Shown here: piece after piece, positions 49,328 to 60,227 of the stretch
Layout: each line of letters starts with the position of its first letter
Numbering within the stretch: position 1 is the first letter of the stretch
DNA from: Rummeliibacillus suwonensis
GTDB lineage: Bacteria > Bacillota > Bacilli > Bacillales_A > Planococcaceae
NCBI RefSeq assembly: GCF_007896435.1
Contig: NZ_VCBL01000007.1
Location: 1 to 64,000 of the forward strand
Direction of reading: 5' to 3'
DNA length: 64,000 bases
Translations under genes and position numbers: made by a program
The notes under the pieces: generated by a model
Told to the model about the DNA's origin: nothing
What the model saw: the letters and a program-made list of their open reading frames with translations, nothing else
Database searches by the model: none

Positions 49328-49443
49328 TCTTATTGACACTCTTTTTTTGTTGGCTATAATAAAAGGTAAGAACCACTAAAGTTTTACAAATTGATTATAA
49401 GGCTTAACAAGTCGCTTAAATTTTAAGGAGGAGCATTTTTTTT

Positions 49444-49875
49444 ATGTCAATTGAAGTAGGCAGCAAGGTACAAGGTAAAGTAACAGGTATCACAAATTTT
49501 GGAGCATTCGTGGAGCTGCCAAATGGCTCAACAGGTCTTGTTCATATTAGTGAGGTTGCTGACAACTACGTAAAAGATATTAATGACCATTTAAAGGTTG
49601 GAGAAATGGTTGAAGTGAAAGTTATGAATGTTGAAGCTGACGGTAAAATTGGTTTATCCATCCGTAAGGCAAAACCTCAAGCTGAACGACCAGAGCGTCC
49701 TCAACGTTCACGCCATAACAACCATCGTTCAAATGATCGTGGTGAACATCGTCAAACAAAAGAAAACTTTGAACAAAAAATGGCACGATTCTTAAAAGAT
49801 AGTGAAGATCGTCTTGCTACATTAAAACGTGCGCAAGATTCTAAACGCGGTGGCCGTGGCGCAAGAAGAGGATAA
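49444..49875 (+). CDS. yabR: S1 RNA-binding domain protein YabR
   Basis: A 143-residue protein with an N-terminal S1 domain (GSKVQGKVTGITNFGAFVEL...GLVHISEVADNYVKDI...VKVMNVEADGKIGLSIRKA) and an Arg/Gln/His-rich C-terminal tail ending RGGRGARRG. It resembles general-stress YabR/GSP13. AAGGAGGAG lies upstream. Confidence 0.92.
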   Translation: MSIEVGSKVQGKVTGITNFGAFVELPNGSTGLVHISEVADNYVKDINDHLKVGEMVEVKVMNVEADGKIGLSIRKAKPQAERPERPQRSRHNNHRSNDRGEHRQTKENFEQKMARFLKDSEDRLATLKRAQDSKRGGRGARRG

Positions 49876-49924
49876 CTTGCTGGCTATTTTAATCGTAGAA
49901 AAAGTGTTTTATTGATATGATGGA

Positions 49925-49968
49925 GACTATTAGAAACCCTTAGGAAATATTTTCTAATAGTCTTTTTT
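49925..49968 (+). terminator. yabR terminator
   Basis: GACTATTAGAAA (49925-49936) pairs perfectly with TTTCTAATAGTC (49951-49962), followed by TTTTTT. Confidence 0.88.
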
Positions 49969-50000
49969 AATTGAATCAATTATAAGAAAATATACTCTTT

Positions 50001-50053
50001 ACCGCACATTAACAGACAATATGTCTCCACTGTATGAAGCCATTTTATTTTCC
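50001..50053 (+). repeat. short form of the structured repeat (copy D)
   Basis: ACCGCACATTAACAGACAATATG resembles the repeat's 5' end in its first 17 bases, joined directly to TCTCCACTGTATGAAG and a TTTTATTTT tail like the 3' end. Confidence 0.5.
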
Positions 50054-50103
50054 TAGGGTATTATGCCAAAAATGATAGATGAAATATCGACAAAAGAGGC
50101 AAA

Positions 50104-50142
50104 AGAAAAGAAGCTATCCTATTTGGAATAGCTTCTTTTAGT
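50104..50142 (-). terminator. terminator of tRNA-Met
   Basis: AAAAGAAGCTAT (50106-50117) pairs with ATAGCTTCTTTT (50128-50139). On the minus strand it follows the tRNA 3' end by about 45 bases and ends in CTTTT. Confidence 0.7.
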
Positions 50143-50185
50143 GTTTGTTCTACAAATAGTTTCGTTTACTAACTATATAAAAGTA

Positions 50186-50259
50186 TGGCGGCAGAGGGGA
50201 TCGAACCCCCGACCTCACGGGTATGAACCGTACGCTCTAGCCAGCTGAGCTACGCCGCC
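50186..50259 (-). tRNA. tRNA-Met (CAT), elongator
   Basis: The reverse strand folds as a complete tRNA: acceptor GGCGGCG with TGCCGCC, D arm GCTCAGCTGGCTAGAGC, anticodon loop TTCATAC (anticodon CAT), and T arm GGGGGTTCGATCCCC. The discriminator is A and CCA is not encoded. A G1-C72 pair and the lack of three G-C pairs in the anticodon stem show it is not the initiator. A tRNA-Met also sits between yabR and spoIIE in B. subtilis. Confidence 0.95.
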
Positions 50260-50278
50260 GTTTGAAACAACATAATAA

Positions 50279-50308
50279 ATAATACAAGAGGATATAATTC
50301 AGTGTCAA
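50279..50308 (-). promoter_or_regulatory. tRNA-Met promoter
   Basis: On the minus strand TTGACA (50308-50303), an 18-bp spacer and TATTAT (50284-50279), about 20 bases before the tRNA 5' end. Confidence 0.78.
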
Positions 50309-50443
50309 GCGGTTTTTGTTAAAAAAATATGGTCTATGCTATTTATCGTCGAACGATTTTTTGTATGCACCTTCAGGAACAGACAAACTTTACACAAATT
50401 TCTAGGTATACTAGCAGAAATATATAATGGAGGTTTTGTCACA
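50309..50443 (+). promoter_or_regulatory. spoIIE upstream region with partial Spo0A box
   Basis: CGTCGAA near 50348 matches the Spo0A box TGTCGAA at six of seven bases, and TATACT at 50407-50412 could be a -10. No convincing -35 is visible at the usual distance, as expected for a Spo0A-activated promoter. This is weak evidence. Confidence 0.35.
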
Positions 50444-52852
50444 ATGAGAAAAGTGTTCATACAATCAAACAAACTATCATTTCCGAAAGTAGCTTTGAAT
50501 TTACAACAACAATCCCCTATCCTTTTTGCCATGACGCTATGTTTTGCCGCCTTTTTCTTATCTAAAGCTATCCTTTTTGAAGCGATTGTCCCCTTTTTCT
50601 TACCGACACTAGCTGTTGTATTTGTGAATCACCGAGATTATTTTATGTGGGCGCTCATCGGAGGAATTATTGGTAGTGTTACATTAGGGATGGGTGAACT
50701 ATCTATTCATATCATTGAATTATTTCTCTTTTTACTACTGATCAAAACATTTATCCGTAAATGGTCTGTTTCATTTGTAGTTGGATTGTCCGTATTTCTT
50801 ACTCAAATGGGATGGCAAATGATTTCTTATCATGCAGAACCCCCGACAATGATTCTAGTATATGTTGGCTACGAGAGTGTATTATCCATTTTTATGACTT
50901 TATTTTTAATGCAGCTTTTATTGCCCATGCCAGCTTTGTGGAAGGCTTCTTGGTCTTTAGAAAGAATAGGAGCGGCACTAATTGTACTAGCTGTCATGCT
51001 AACTGCAACGAACAATGTGGTTTGGAAGGTGCTATCTCCTACGTATATAGCTTTACAGTTTATCATACTGGCCTCCGCTTATGTTGGAGGGGTTACATTA
51101 TCAACCGCTATTGCTGTTTTGATGGGGACTATTATTAGTCTATCTCATTTATCTTTCAGCGGAATGATCGCGGTGTATGCTTTGACAGGTCTTTGTGCAG
51201 GAATATGCAAAAAATTAGGACGTTTTGGAATTGTGTTAGGAAGCGGCATTGCAACAGCATTTTTTACACTCTATGATGTCACATTACCAATTGATAACAC
51301 ATACTATATAGCCTTAGGCGCAGCAGCTCTTTTATTCTTTACAATGCCTAAAAGCTGGCTACAATATTGGCAACGGCAATTATATCCAAATCAAGAGGAT
51401 GTGTTGTTGGAAAGGCAGCGCTGGCTTACTGAAAAAGTGACGACCAAATTAACCAATTTCAATGATTTTGTTATTTTCATGAAAGAATTGGTGAATGATC
51501 GCTTTAGTATCGCCGAACAACAGCAGGAAGTGGAGATAGAAGCAAGGCCGCTATCTCCTTGTGAAAGTTGTTATCGATTTGAAAAATGTTGGGGAAAGGG
51601 AAAAGCAGAAATGGAACCTTTGATGCAGCAGTGGTTAATGGCACAAACAATTGGTCATAATGGTTCTAGGTTGCAATATGACGATAAAATCCGTAACAAA
51701 TGTGTGCGTTCATCATTATTTTTAAATTCTCTGGCAGAATATGTTTCAAAACAACAGTTGAGTGGTCAATTCCAACATGGTAAGAAGATGATTGCTTTAC
51801 AGCTAAGAGATATGTCTACCCATATCGATCAGGTTATGAAGGATATGACAAACGATACGGTTTCATTCCAACAACAAGAAGATCAATTAGCCAATCGCTT
51901 TAGAGAAATAGGCATTGATTTCTTTCAAATTGATATTTTGACGAATGATCCCGGTTATAGAAAGATTGTTTGTTGTATTCCATATAAAAAATCTCAATGG
52001 GAAACAGATCAAATGGTTTCAGAAAGATTGATCTTACCAGTTCTCCAAGAAGTTTTCAAAGAACCGTTTGAAATCCATCAAACGATCAAGAAGACAAAGC
52101 CTTATGCGCATTTGCAGATCACTTTCCAATCAGCGATACGATTTGAGATGCAGTATGATGTATTATCAATGTCTAAAAATAACACGATGTATTCTGGAGA
52201 TTCTCATGCTGTATTTTCACTTAACCCAGGTTTGACCGTTATTCTGTTATCGGACGGAATGGGTCATGATAAACGCGCGCATAAAGAAAGTAGAAAACTG
52301 ATCCGCTTGATGCGGCAATGTTTAAATCATCAAATGTCACCTGAAACAGCTATGCATACGCTACATTATGTCATGTCGCTCAAGCAAGATGACGAAATGT
52401 ATGCAACGATGGATTTTGCATTGATCGATCTACAGCATGGAAAACTATGGTCCTGGAAGGCGGGAAGTATGGCAACATATTTAGTAAGAGGAAAAGAAGT
52501 CACTAGGGTTGAAAGTGCCAGTGAGCCGTTTGGATTGTTTACATCATTTTCAGTTGAAGCTGAACAAAGAAATTTAAAGGCGGGAGATATTATCTTCATG
52601 TGCACAGATGGCTTGTTTTTTGAGGATATGCCATGGGCGCAACAAGAAGAGCTATTACGCAATAGTTTATTACAGCATAGGCATCTTCCTATTCAAGAGA
52701 TTTGTCCCCAAATTTTAAATACTTTTCGTCATAATAATCAGCCAATGGATGATTGTACCATCGTATGTGTTGAAATCCAACATAAAACAGTAAATTGGTC
52801 ATTATTTAAGCCTACTTTACAAGAAATTTCCCGGGAAAGAATGGTAAAATAA
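50444..52852 (+). CDS. spoIIE: stage II sporulation protein E (phosphatase)
   Basis: An 802-residue membrane-bound PP2C phosphatase that dephosphorylates SpoIIAA to release sigma-F at the septum. About ten hydrophobic helices occupy the N-terminal 320 residues, followed by a FtsZ-binding/regulatory middle with a Cys-rich patch (CESCYRFEKCW), and the PPM domain with VILLSDGMGHDKRAHKES, DFALIDL and FMCTDGLFF. The ATG at 50444 follows TGGAGG; upstream frame lacks similarity. In B. subtilis yabS and yabT follow; here tilS does. Confidence 0.94.
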   Translation: MRKVFIQSNKLSFPKVALNLQQQSPILFAMTLCFAAFFLSKAILFEAIVPFFLPTLAVVFVNHRDYFMWALIGGIIGSVTLGMGELSIHIIELFLFLLLIKTFIRKWSVSFVVGLSVFLTQMGWQMISYHAEPPTMILVYVGYESVLSIFMTLFLMQLLLPMPALWKASWSLERIGAALIVLAVMLTATNNVVWKVLSPTYIALQFIILASAYVGGVTLSTAIAVLMGTIISLSHLSFSGMIAVYALTGLCAGICKKLGRFGIVLGSGIATAFFTLYDVTLPIDNTYYIALGAAALLFFTMPKSWLQYWQRQLYPNQEDVLLERQRWLTEKVTTKLTNFNDFVIFMKELVNDRFSIAEQQQEVEIEARPLSPCESCYRFEKCWGKGKAEMEPLMQQWLMAQTIGHNGSRLQYDDKIRNKCVRSSLFLNSLAEYVSKQQLSGQFQHGKKMIALQLRDMSTHIDQVMKDMTNDTVSFQQQEDQLANRFREIGIDFFQIDILTNDPGYRKIVCCIPYKKSQWETDQMVSERLILPVLQEVFKEPFEIHQTIKKTKPYAHLQITFQSAIRFEMQYDVLSMSKNNTMYSGDSHAVFSLNPGLTVILLSDGMGHDKRAHKESRKLIRLMRQCLNHQMSPETAMHTLHYVMSLKQDDEMYATMDFALIDLQHGKLWSWKAGSMATYLVRGKEVTRVESASEPFGLFTSFSVEAEQRNLKAGDIIFMCTDGLFFEDMPWAQQEELLRNSLLQHRHLPIQEICPQILNTFRHNNQPMDDCTIVCVEIQHKTVNWSLFKPTLQEISRERMVK

Positions 52853-52867
52853 TGATGAGGTGAGAAG

Positions 52868-54277
52868 ATGACGAAACTCGAGCAAAAAGTATCTGAATAT
52901 ATACAACAATATAGGTTGTGTCATGTAGGAGATCGTCTTCTTGTAGCTTGCTCCGCCGGGGCCGATTCGATGGCTTTACTGCATTATTTACATCATCAGC
53001 AAGAGAAATTAGGTGTTTCTGTTGCCGCTGTGCATGTCAATCACATGTTAAGGGGTGAAGATGCAGCTGGTGATCGGCATTATGTAGAATCTTTTTGCAG
53101 GGAACGTGGCATCCCGGTATATGCCACTGATATTCCCATCCCATCTATTTTAGAAGCGGAACAAGGTAATATGCAGGCAGTTTGTAGAAGAGAGCGCTAT
53201 ACCTATTTTGAACAGGTCATGACAGAAACAAACAGTTCTAAACTAGTCGTAGCGCATCATGCAGATGATCAAATCGAAACAGTTTTAATGGCGTTGATCC
53301 GTGGATCGCATGATATTGGGATGCAAGGGATCTTACGCCGTCGACCATTTGCAAATGGAGAATTGATTCGACCATTTCTTTCAATAACTAGAGAGGATAT
53401 TCTTGAATATTTGCAAGCCTACAACCAAGATTATAGAGAGGATTCCAGCAACAAAAAAGACTCCTACACTCGTAACCGAATGAGACACCATGTTGTTCCA
53501 CTATTAAGAAATGAAAACCCAAAGATAGCAGAAGCGGTTATGCACTATACTGAAAAAGTACAAGCCGATGAAGAATTATTGCAATCATTGGCTAAGGAAG
53601 CTTTGCAAGATGTATTGATTGAAAAACAGAGCGATTTATGGAAAATTAATATAAATACATTCCAAAATCAGCCGCTTGCTTTACAAAGGAGAATCATTCT
53701 ACTACTATTAAATTATCTCTATAAAGATACAATCATGTTACAAAGTTACACCCTTTGGAATTCCATTCTAAAACTAGTACGAACAACAACTGGAAATGCG
53801 ACGATTGATTTACCTAAAGGAGCAAAAGCAATTCGCCAATATGATGAGTTAATCCTGATGAAAAAGGTAAGTACATCTCATCCAACATCTAAGATTTTGC
53901 CATTTGGACATTGGATTGAATTACCTAATCGTTTGCGCCTTTATATCGGGAAAGTGGATGACAAGATTCCATCAGATATATCATCACAGGCAAAAAGCTA
54001 CTTTGTAAATGCAACATGTTTCGCATTACCATTACATATTCGTGGCAGAATGGATGGAGATCGCATACAATTGCTTGGAGCAAATATACAAAAGCGAATT
54101 TCCCGTCTTTTTATTGACGAAAAAGTTCCAATGGCGCTTAGAGAAATTTGGCCGATTGTTGTTACCAATGACAATGAGGTCATTGCCGTCCCAGGGCTCC
54201 GTGTAAGTAGCTATTTTTCGAATAGCAAACGATTAACGGATGATACAATATTCATCGTTGATCAGCAAACTTTGTAG
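52868..54277 (+). CDS. tilS: tRNA(Ile)-lysidine synthase
   Basis: A 469-residue PP-loop ATPase that converts the wobble C of tRNA-Ile(CAU) to lysidine. The PP-loop reads ACSAGADSMALLHY, with Ala in place of the first Gly of the usual SGGxDS. VVAHHADDQIETVLMALIRG and the C-terminal TilS domains (GDRIQLLG...KRISRLFIDEKVP) are typical. ATG follows GAGGTGAGAAG, 15 bases after spoIIE. It pairs with hpt as in B. subtilis. Confidence 0.93.
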   Translation: MTKLEQKVSEYIQQYRLCHVGDRLLVACSAGADSMALLHYLHHQQEKLGVSVAAVHVNHMLRGEDAAGDRHYVESFCRERGIPVYATDIPIPSILEAEQGNMQAVCRRERYTYFEQVMTETNSSKLVVAHHADDQIETVLMALIRGSHDIGMQGILRRRPFANGELIRPFLSITREDILEYLQAYNQDYREDSSNKKDSYTRNRMRHHVVPLLRNENPKIAEAVMHYTEKVQADEELLQSLAKEALQDVLIEKQSDLWKININTFQNQPLALQRRIILLLLNYLYKDTIMLQSYTLWNSILKLVRTTTGNATIDLPKGAKAIRQYDELILMKKVSTSHPTSKILPFGHWIELPNRLRLYIGKVDDKIPSDISSQAKSYFVNATCFALPLHIRGRMDGDRIQLLGANIQKRISRLFIDEKVPMALREIWPIVVTNDNEVIAVPGLRVSSYFSNSKRLTDDTIFIVDQQTL

Positions 54278-54307
54278 TGTCTATATATAATCAAGGAGGA
54301 ACTAAAG

Positions 54308-54850
54308 ATGCTTCAGAAGGACATCGAAAAAGTATTAATTTCAGAGGAAGAGTTACAAGACAAGATTAAAGAGCTTGGGGAATCTCTAACAATAGAATAC
54401 CAAGATAAGTTTCCATTATTGGTGGGTGTACTTAAAGGTGCAATGCCATTTATGGCAGATTTGATGAAACGAATTGATTCTTATGTAGAAATCGATTTTA
54501 TGGATGTAACTAGCTATGGTAATGCAACCGTTTCTTCAGGAGAGGTAAAAATTGTTAAAGACCTGAACACTAGTGTTGAGGGTCGTGATATTATCATTAT
54601 TGAGGATATTATTGATAGTGGTCTTACGCTAAGCTATCTTGTCGATTTATTTAAATACCGTAAAGCAAAATCTATCAAGATCATTACTTTGTTAGATAAA
54701 CCATCTGGTCGTAAGGTGAATTTACGAGCAGATTATGTTGGCTTTGAGGTTCCAGATGCATTTGTAGTAGGTTTTGGCTTAGACTACGCAGAAAAATACC
54801 GTAATTTACCTTATATAGGTGTTTTAAAGCCATCAGTTTACTCGTTTTAA
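54308..54850 (+). CDS. hpt: hypoxanthine-guanine phosphoribosyltransferase
   Basis: A 180-residue purine salvage enzyme. [22 protein letters not shown] and the PRPP motif [16 protein letters not shown] are diagnostic. AAGGAGG precedes the ATG. In B. subtilis HprT also binds TilS and ftsH is next, as here. Confidence 0.95.
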   Translation: MLQKDIEKVLISEEELQDKIKELGESLTIEYQDKFPLLVGVLKGAMPFMADLMKRIDSYVEIDFMDVTSYGNATVSSGEVKIVKDLNTSVEGRDIIIIEDIIDSGLTLSYLVDLFKYRKAKSIKIITLLDKPSGRKVNLRADYVGFEVPDAFVVGFGLDYAEKYRNLPYIGVLKPSVYSF

Positions 54851-54979
54851 GAAAGATGTATCTTTTTAGACAATTTTAAAAGGAAACATCTTGAATAAGA
54901 GGCTTTTCATTGTACGACCAAAACTTCATATGTTAAGATTTACTATAGTTTTTCTGTTTATCTTGTGAGGAGGCTGGGG

Positions 54980-57001
54980 ATGAATCGAATATTTCGATAC
55001 ACCATATTTTATTTATTAATTTTCCTCGTGATTATCGGGATCTTTGGGACGTTTAATAATGCGAACCAACCTACGAAAGAGATACAATATCACGAGTTTA
55101 TTACAGCATTAGAGAATGGCAAAGTAACTAAAGCTACAATTCAACCAGATAAAGCGGTCTATGTAGTAAAAGGTGAAATGGAAGGGTATAAAAAAGGCGA
55201 GTCTTTCGTTACCAATATACCCCTTGATGATCAAGAATTGATGAATGAGATTCATAAAGAAGCGAAAGCAAATACTAAGATCCAATTTTTAGGGGCTCCA
55301 GAATCGAACGGATGGATTCAATTTCTGACTGGGATTATTCCATTTATAGTCATCTTTATCCTGTTCTTCTTCTTGTTGAATCAGGCTCAAGGCGGCGGAA
55401 ATCGTATGATGAGCTTTGGCAAAAGTAAAGCAAAATTATATGATGACCAAAAGAAAAAAGTTCGTTTCACAGATGTAGCTGGTGCCGATGAAGAAAAACA
55501 AGAACTTGTAGAGGTTGTAGATTTCTTAAAAGACCATACCAAGTTTGATGAAATCGGCGCACGTATTCCAAAAGGGATCCTACTAGTAGGACCTCCAGGT
55601 ACAGGTAAAACGTTATTGGCTCGAGCAGTAGCTGGTGAAGCTGGCGTTCCTTTCTTCTCAATCAGTGGTTCTGATTTCGTTGAAATGTTCGTTGGTGTTG
55701 GTGCTTCTCGTGTGCGTGATTTATTTGAAACTGCTAAGAAAAATGCTCCATGTATCATCTTCATCGATGAAATTGATGCAGTAGGCCGTCAACGTGGTGC
55801 AGGTTTAGGCGGTGGGCACGATGAACGCGAACAAACGTTGAACCAATTACTTGTTGAAATGGATGGTTTCGGTGGAAATGAAGGTATCATCATCATCGCT
55901 GCAACTAACCGACCAGATATACTAGACCCTGCATTATTACGTCCAGGTCGTTTTGACCGACAAATTACTGTAGGTCGTCCAGATGTAAGAGGCCGTGAAG
56001 CAGTACTTAAAGTACATGCTCGTAAAAAACCATTAGATGAAACAGTAGACTTAAAGGCAATTGCACAACGCACACCAGGATTTTCCGGTGCAGATTTAGA
56101 GAATTTATTGAACGAAGCTGCATTAGTAGCAGCCCGTGAAAATAAGAAGAAAATCGATATGGGCGATATTGATGAAGCAACCGATCGTGTTATTGCTGGG
56201 GTTGCCAAAACAAGCCGTGTCATTTCGGAAAAAGAACGTAATATTGTTGCATTCCATGAAGCCGGACACGTAGTGGTAGGCTTGACATTAGATGAGGCAG
56301 AAAAAGTGCATAAAGTAACAATCGTTCCTCGTGGTCAAGCTGGTGGTTATGCTGTAATGCTTCCAAAAGAAGATCGTTATTTCATGACAAAACCAGAACT
56401 ACTAGATAAAGTGGCAGGGTTACTTGGTGGACGTGTATCAGAAGATATTGTCTTCGGTGAAGTTTCAACAGGTGCTCATAATGACTTTCAACGTGTAACA
56501 AGTATTGTTCGCTCAATGGTTACTGAATACGGTATGAGCGATAAGCTTGGACAATTGCAATTTGGCTCTAGCCAAGGTGGCAATGTATTCCTAGGTCGTG
56601 ACTTAAATTCTGAACAGAACTATTCCGATCGCATTGCATACGAAATTGATCAAGAAATGCAACAAATCGTGAAGGAACAATATGAGCGTACAAGAAAAAT
56701 TTTGACAGAACGTCGTGATCTTTTAAATCTAATTGCTACAACTTTACTCGAAGTTGAAACATTAGATGCTGAACAAATCGAGCATTTAGAAAAATACGGT
56801 AAGCTTCCAGAACGCTCTTATGAAAGAAAAAATCATAAACTTGGAGACGAAAACGATGCTCAAGAGATCGAATCTACTGATGCTAAAATTGTTCAAGAAA
56901 CAAAATTAGATATAAACGGTAAATCCGATCCGACAGTTAGCGATCTGCCTAAAGATTCTAACGGTGAACAAAAAAGCGACGGAATTCAAGAAGAACATTG
57001 A
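54980..57001 (+). CDS. ftsH: ATP-dependent zinc metalloprotease FtsH
   Basis: A 673-residue membrane AAA+ protease. Two transmembrane helices (near residues 8-27 and 112-132), Walker A GPPGTGKT, Walker [15 protein letters not shown] ([19 protein letters not shown]) and zinc site HEAGH. The C-terminal tail is acidic and polar. The ATG at 54980 follows GAGGAGG; the upstream GTG at 54965 overlaps it. Confidence 0.96.
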   Translation: MNRIFRYTIFYLLIFLVIIGIFGTFNNANQPTKEIQYHEFITALENGKVTKATIQPDKAVYVVKGEMEGYKKGESFVTNIPLDDQELMNEIHKEAKANTKIQFLGAPESNGWIQFLTGIIPFIVIFILFFFLLNQAQGGGNRMMSFGKSKAKLYDDQKKKVRFTDVAGADEEKQELVEVVDFLKDHTKFDEIGARIPKGILLVGPPGTGKTLLARAVAGEAGVPFFSISGSDFVEMFVGVGASRVRDLFETAKKNAPCIIFIDEIDAVGRQRGAGLGGGHDEREQTLNQLLVEMDGFGGNEGIIIIAATNRPDILDPALLRPGRFDRQITVGRPDVRGREAVLKVHARKKPLDETVDLKAIAQRTPGFSGADLENLLNEAALVAARENKKKIDMGDIDEATDRVIAGVAKTSRVISEKERNIVAFHEAGHVVVGLTLDEAEKVHKVTIVPRGQAGGYAVMLPKEDRYFMTKPELLDKVAGLLGGRVSEDIVFGEVSTGAHNDFQRVTSIVRSMVTEYGMSDKLGQLQFGSSQGGNVFLGRDLNSEQNYSDRIAYEIDQEMQQIVKEQYERTRKILTERRDLLNLIATTLLEVETLDAEQIEHLEKYGKLPERSYERKNHKLGDENDAQEIESTDAKIVQETKLDINGKSDPTVSDLPKDSNGEQKSDGIQEEH

Positions 57002-57016
57002 TCATTGCAACAGTAA

Positions 57017-57058
57017 GAGCTGACTCCTACATTCAGTAAGGTAGTCAGCTTTTTTTCA
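57017..57058 (+). terminator. ftsH terminator
   Basis: AGCTGACT (57018-57025) pairs with AGTCAGCT (57043-57050), followed by TTTTTT. Confidence 0.86.
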
Positions 57059-57115
57059 TCTATGTAGATATGTTATGATTCATGAAGAATGACATAATAA
57101 GTGAGGATAATTTTC

Positions 57116-57904
57116 ATGATTTTAGTGATGGATGTAGGAAATACGAATATCTCAATAGGAATTTATAAAGAGGATCATCTTGAACACCATTGGCGAATGA
57201 AAACAGACACCTTAAAAACAGAAGATGAGTATGCTATGCAGCTTAAAACTCTGTTTATGGATGGAGACTTATCTTTTAAAGACATACAGGGTATTATCAT
57301 TTCTTCGGTCGTACCGCCAATCATGTTTTCGCTTGAAACGATGTGTCGGAAATATTTTTCTATCGAACCTATAGTAGTAGGACCTGGAGTAAAAACAGGG
57401 CTCAATATCAAATGTGAAAATCCAAGAGAAATCGGTGCCGATCGAATTGTCAATGCTGTTGGAGCTATCCAAGAATATGGGGCCCCAATAATCGTTGTGG
57501 ATTTCGGTACAGCAACAACATATTGTTATATCAATGAAAATAAAGAGTACATGGGTGGTGCAATTGCCCCGGGGATGACAATATCTATGGAGGCACTTTT
57601 TACACATTGTTCAAAACTACCGAGAATAGAAATTGCGACACCTCAAAACGTTATCGGAAAAAATACGGTTTCTTCTATGCAAGCAGGTATTGTATATGGT
57701 TATGTAGGACAAGTTGAAGGAATTATTGGACGCATACGCCAACAAGATAGAGAAGATGCATTAGTGATTGCAACAGGCGGTCTAGCAAATTTGGTTGCAA
57801 AAGAATCTACTATCATTGATATAGTTGATCCGTTTCTAACGTTAAAGGGATTAAACATCATTTATAAAAGAAATCATGAAGAAAAGGAGAAGAAGAATGG
57901 CTGA
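57116..57904 (+). CDS. coaX: type III pantothenate kinase
   Basis: A 262-residue ASKHA-fold kinase for the first step of CoA synthesis. [28 protein letters not shown] and [13 protein letters not shown] are the family motifs. ATG 57116 was chosen: GTGAGGAT upstream serves as ribosome-binding region. It overlaps hslO by 8 bases. Confidence 0.93.
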   Translation: MILVMDVGNTNISIGIYKEDHLEHHWRMKTDTLKTEDEYAMQLKTLFMDGDLSFKDIQGIIISSVVPPIMFSLETMCRKYFSIEPIVVGPGVKTGLNIKCENPREIGADRIVNAVGAIQEYGAPIIVVDFGTATTYCYINENKEYMGGAIAPGMTISMEALFTHCSKLPRIEIATPQNVIGKNTVSSMQAGIVYGYVGQVEGIIGRIRQQDREDALVIATGGLANLVAKESTIIDIVDPFLTLKGLNIIYKRNHEEKEKKNG

Positions 57905-58787
57905 TTATTTAGTAAGAGGGCTTGGATTTAACGGGAGTGTCCGTGCGTTTGCAGTTCGTACAACTGATACTGTAGGTGAGGCACAACGCCGACATAACAC
58001 ATGGCCTACCGCTTCTGCGGCACTTGGGCGAACAATGACTGCAACTGTTATGATGGGAGCTATGTTAAAAGGTGATGCTTCTATTACGGTGAAAGTAGAT
58101 GGTAATGGTCCAATTGGTCCTATGGTCGTTTGTGCAAATGCAAAAGGAGAAGTGCGTGGATATGCGATACACCCACAAGTTCATTTTGATTCAAACCCAC
58201 AAGGTAAGCTGGATGTTCGTCGTGCAGTTGGTACAGAAGGGACAGTAACAGTTGTAAAAGACCTTGGTATGCGCGATCCTTTTACAGGACAAGTACCCAT
58301 CATATCTGGAGAAATTGCAGAAGACTTCACCTATTATTTTGCCAAATCTGAACAAGTCCCGTCATCTGTCGGATTGGGTGTATTGGTGGACACGGATGAC
58401 ACCATTCTTGCAGCCGGTGGTTTTATTATTCAAGTATTACCTGGTGTAGATGACGAAACCATTACAGAAATTGAAGAACATTTATCAACCATCGAACCCA
58501 TCTCTAAAATGATTCAAAAAGGGTATACGCCGGAACAGATTTTAGAAGCAGTACTGGGCGAAGGAAATGTTCAAATTTTGGATCAAATGCCGGTTAAATT
58601 CCAATGCACATGTTCTAAACAACGTTTTGGGGCTGCCATTCTTAGCCTTGGTGAAAAAGAGATTCAAGAGATGATAGATGAAGATGGTATGGCGGAAGCA
58701 CATTGTCATTTCTGTGAAGAAAAATATCACTATTCTAAAGAAGAACTAGAAGGTTTTATCGAAGAAATTCACTCACAAAAGAACTAA
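57897..58787 (+). CDS. hslO: redox-regulated chaperone Hsp33
   Basis: A 296-residue oxidative-stress holdase. The N-terminal [20 protein letters not shown] and the C-terminal zinc-thiol switch CTCSKQRF...CHFC are intact. AAAGGAG before ATG 57897 lies inside coaX. In B. subtilis yacD (a PrsA-like foldase) follows; it is absent here. Confidence 0.95.
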   Translation: MADYLVRGLGFNGSVRAFAVRTTDTVGEAQRRHNTWPTASAALGRTMTATVMMGAMLKGDASITVKVDGNGPIGPMVVCANAKGEVRGYAIHPQVHFDSNPQGKLDVRRAVGTEGTVTVVKDLGMRDPFTGQVPIISGEIAEDFTYYFAKSEQVPSSVGLGVLVDTDDTILAAGGFIIQVLPGVDDETITEIEEHLSTIEPISKMIQKGYTPEQILEAVLGEGNVQILDQMPVKFQCTCSKQRFGAAILSLGEKEIQEMIDEDGMAEAHCHFCEEKYHYSKEELEGFIEEIHSQKN

Positions 58788-58919
58788 CTGTCATAATTTG
58801 AATCAATTTCATAAATCTTTTTGTGTAAATTTTGTATACACTTGAAATGATATTATTATATTTGGTTCATTGAATAGACAAAAATAGTCTATATTTATTA
58901 AAAACGTAAGATATTTTTA

Positions 58920-58949
58920 TTGACAAACTATTTTCAAAAGTTGTAATAT
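58920..58949 (+). promoter_or_regulatory. cysK promoter
   Basis: TTGACA (58920-58925), an 18-bp spacer and TAATAT (58944-58949), about 50 bases before the cysK start. Confidence 0.55.
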
Positions 58950-58999
58950 AAAGACAATAAAGCATATTAAAATACTAGGGATTGGGAGAGGAATAGTAG

Positions 59000-59929
59000 A
59001 TGAGTAAAATAGTAAATTCAGTAGTAGAATTAATTGGCAATACACCGATCGTAAAATTGAACCATGTAACAGGACCTAACGATGGGAATGTTTATGCAAA
59101 ACTAGAATATTTTAACCCAGGCAGCAGTGTAAAAGACCGTATCGCAGCAGCAATGATTGAAACAGCTGAAAAAGAAGGAAAATTAAAACCAGGTAGCACA
59201 ATTGTTGAACCTACAAGTGGTAACACTGGTATCGGTCTTGCTATGGTAGCAGCAGCAAAAGGCTATAAAACTGTTATTGTCATGCCTGATACGATGAGTG
59301 TTGAACGTCGTAATCTATTACGTGCTTATGGTGCTGAACTTGTTTTAACTCCAGGTGCAGATGGTATGAAAGGTGCTATTGCTAAAGCAAACGAGCTAGT
59401 AGAAAAAAATGGCTGGTTTGTACCACAACAATTTGAAAACCCTGCAAATGTTCAAGCGCACCGTGCAACTACTGGACCAGAAATTATTGAAGCATTCGAA
59501 GGCTTAAACTTAGATGCTTTCATCTCAGGTGTTGGTACTGGTGGTACTGTAACAGGTACTGGCGAAGTATTAAAAGAAAAATATCCAAATATTGAAGTCA
59601 TCGCTGTAGAACCAAAAGATTCTCCAGTACTTTCAGGTGGTAAACCAGGTCCACATAAAATTCAAGGTATTGGTGCAGGTTTCGTTCCTAAAGTGTTAAA
59701 TACAGAAGTTTATGATTCTATTTTCCAAGTTGCAAATGAAGATGCATTCGATGCAGCTCGTAAAGTAGCAAGAGAAGAAGGCGTGTTAGCTGGTATTTCA
59801 TCTGGTGCGGCATTGTATGCAGCAATTGAAACAGCAAAACGCCTAGGAAAAGGCAAAAATGTTTTAGCACTTCTTCCTGATACAGGTGAACGTTACTTCA
59901 GTACAGCTTTATATCGCTATGATGACTAA
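59000..59929 (+). CDS. cysK: cysteine synthase A
   Basis: A 309-residue PLP enzyme that makes cysteine from O-acetylserine and sulfide. [14 protein letters not shown] holds the PLP lysine, [12 protein letters not shown] the substrate loop and [12 protein letters not shown] the phosphate-binding loop. GGAGAGG precedes the ATG. Confidence 0.96.
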   Translation: MSKIVNSVVELIGNTPIVKLNHVTGPNDGNVYAKLEYFNPGSSVKDRIAAAMIETAEKEGKLKPGSTIVEPTSGNTGIGLAMVAAAKGYKTVIVMPDTMSVERRNLLRAYGAELVLTPGADGMKGAIAKANELVEKNGWFVPQQFENPANVQAHRATTGPEIIEAFEGLNLDAFISGVGTGGTVTGTGEVLKEKYPNIEVIAVEPKDSPVLSGGKPGPHKIQGIGAGFVPKVLNTEVYDSIFQVANEDAFDAARKVAREEGVLAGISSGAALYAAIETAKRLGKGKNVLALLPDTGERYFSTALYRYDD

Positions 59930-59948
59930 TTGATACTTATCCTATTAA

Positions 59949-59984
59949 GAAAGAGTACTCAAAAACAATGAGTACTCTTTTTTC
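59949..59984 (+). terminator. cysK terminator
   Basis: AAGAGTACTC (59951-59960) pairs with GAGTACTCTT (59970-59979), followed by TTTTC. Confidence 0.87.
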
Positions 59985-60162
59985 TGTGGGAAAAACTTTT
60001 TCATGTACAGGTTGGAGCAATTGTTCATGGATACTGTTATGGCAAAAGTAAAGTGCCAGTCATAGTGATTAACTGAATGATCTCATAGGTCTTAAGCACA
60101 ATTCAAAATCCATATACAATTACGTCTCATGATGGATTGATCAAGTGGATAAAATTATTACT

Positions 60163-60190
60163 TTGTTAAATACATAGGTGTTGTTATACT
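60163..60190 (+). promoter_or_regulatory. pab-folP operon promoter candidate
   Basis: TTGTTA (60163-60168), a 16-bp spacer and TATACT (60185-60190), about 38 bases before pabB. Confidence 0.45.
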
Positions 60191-60227
60191 GAAAGCAGAT
60201 TTAGAAAGAGAATATGGAGGTTTTCAA

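Noticed and set aside
50186-50259. Initiator tRNA-fMet
   Set aside because: It has a paired G1-C72 and lacks the three consecutive G-C pairs in the anticodon stem, so it is the elongator.
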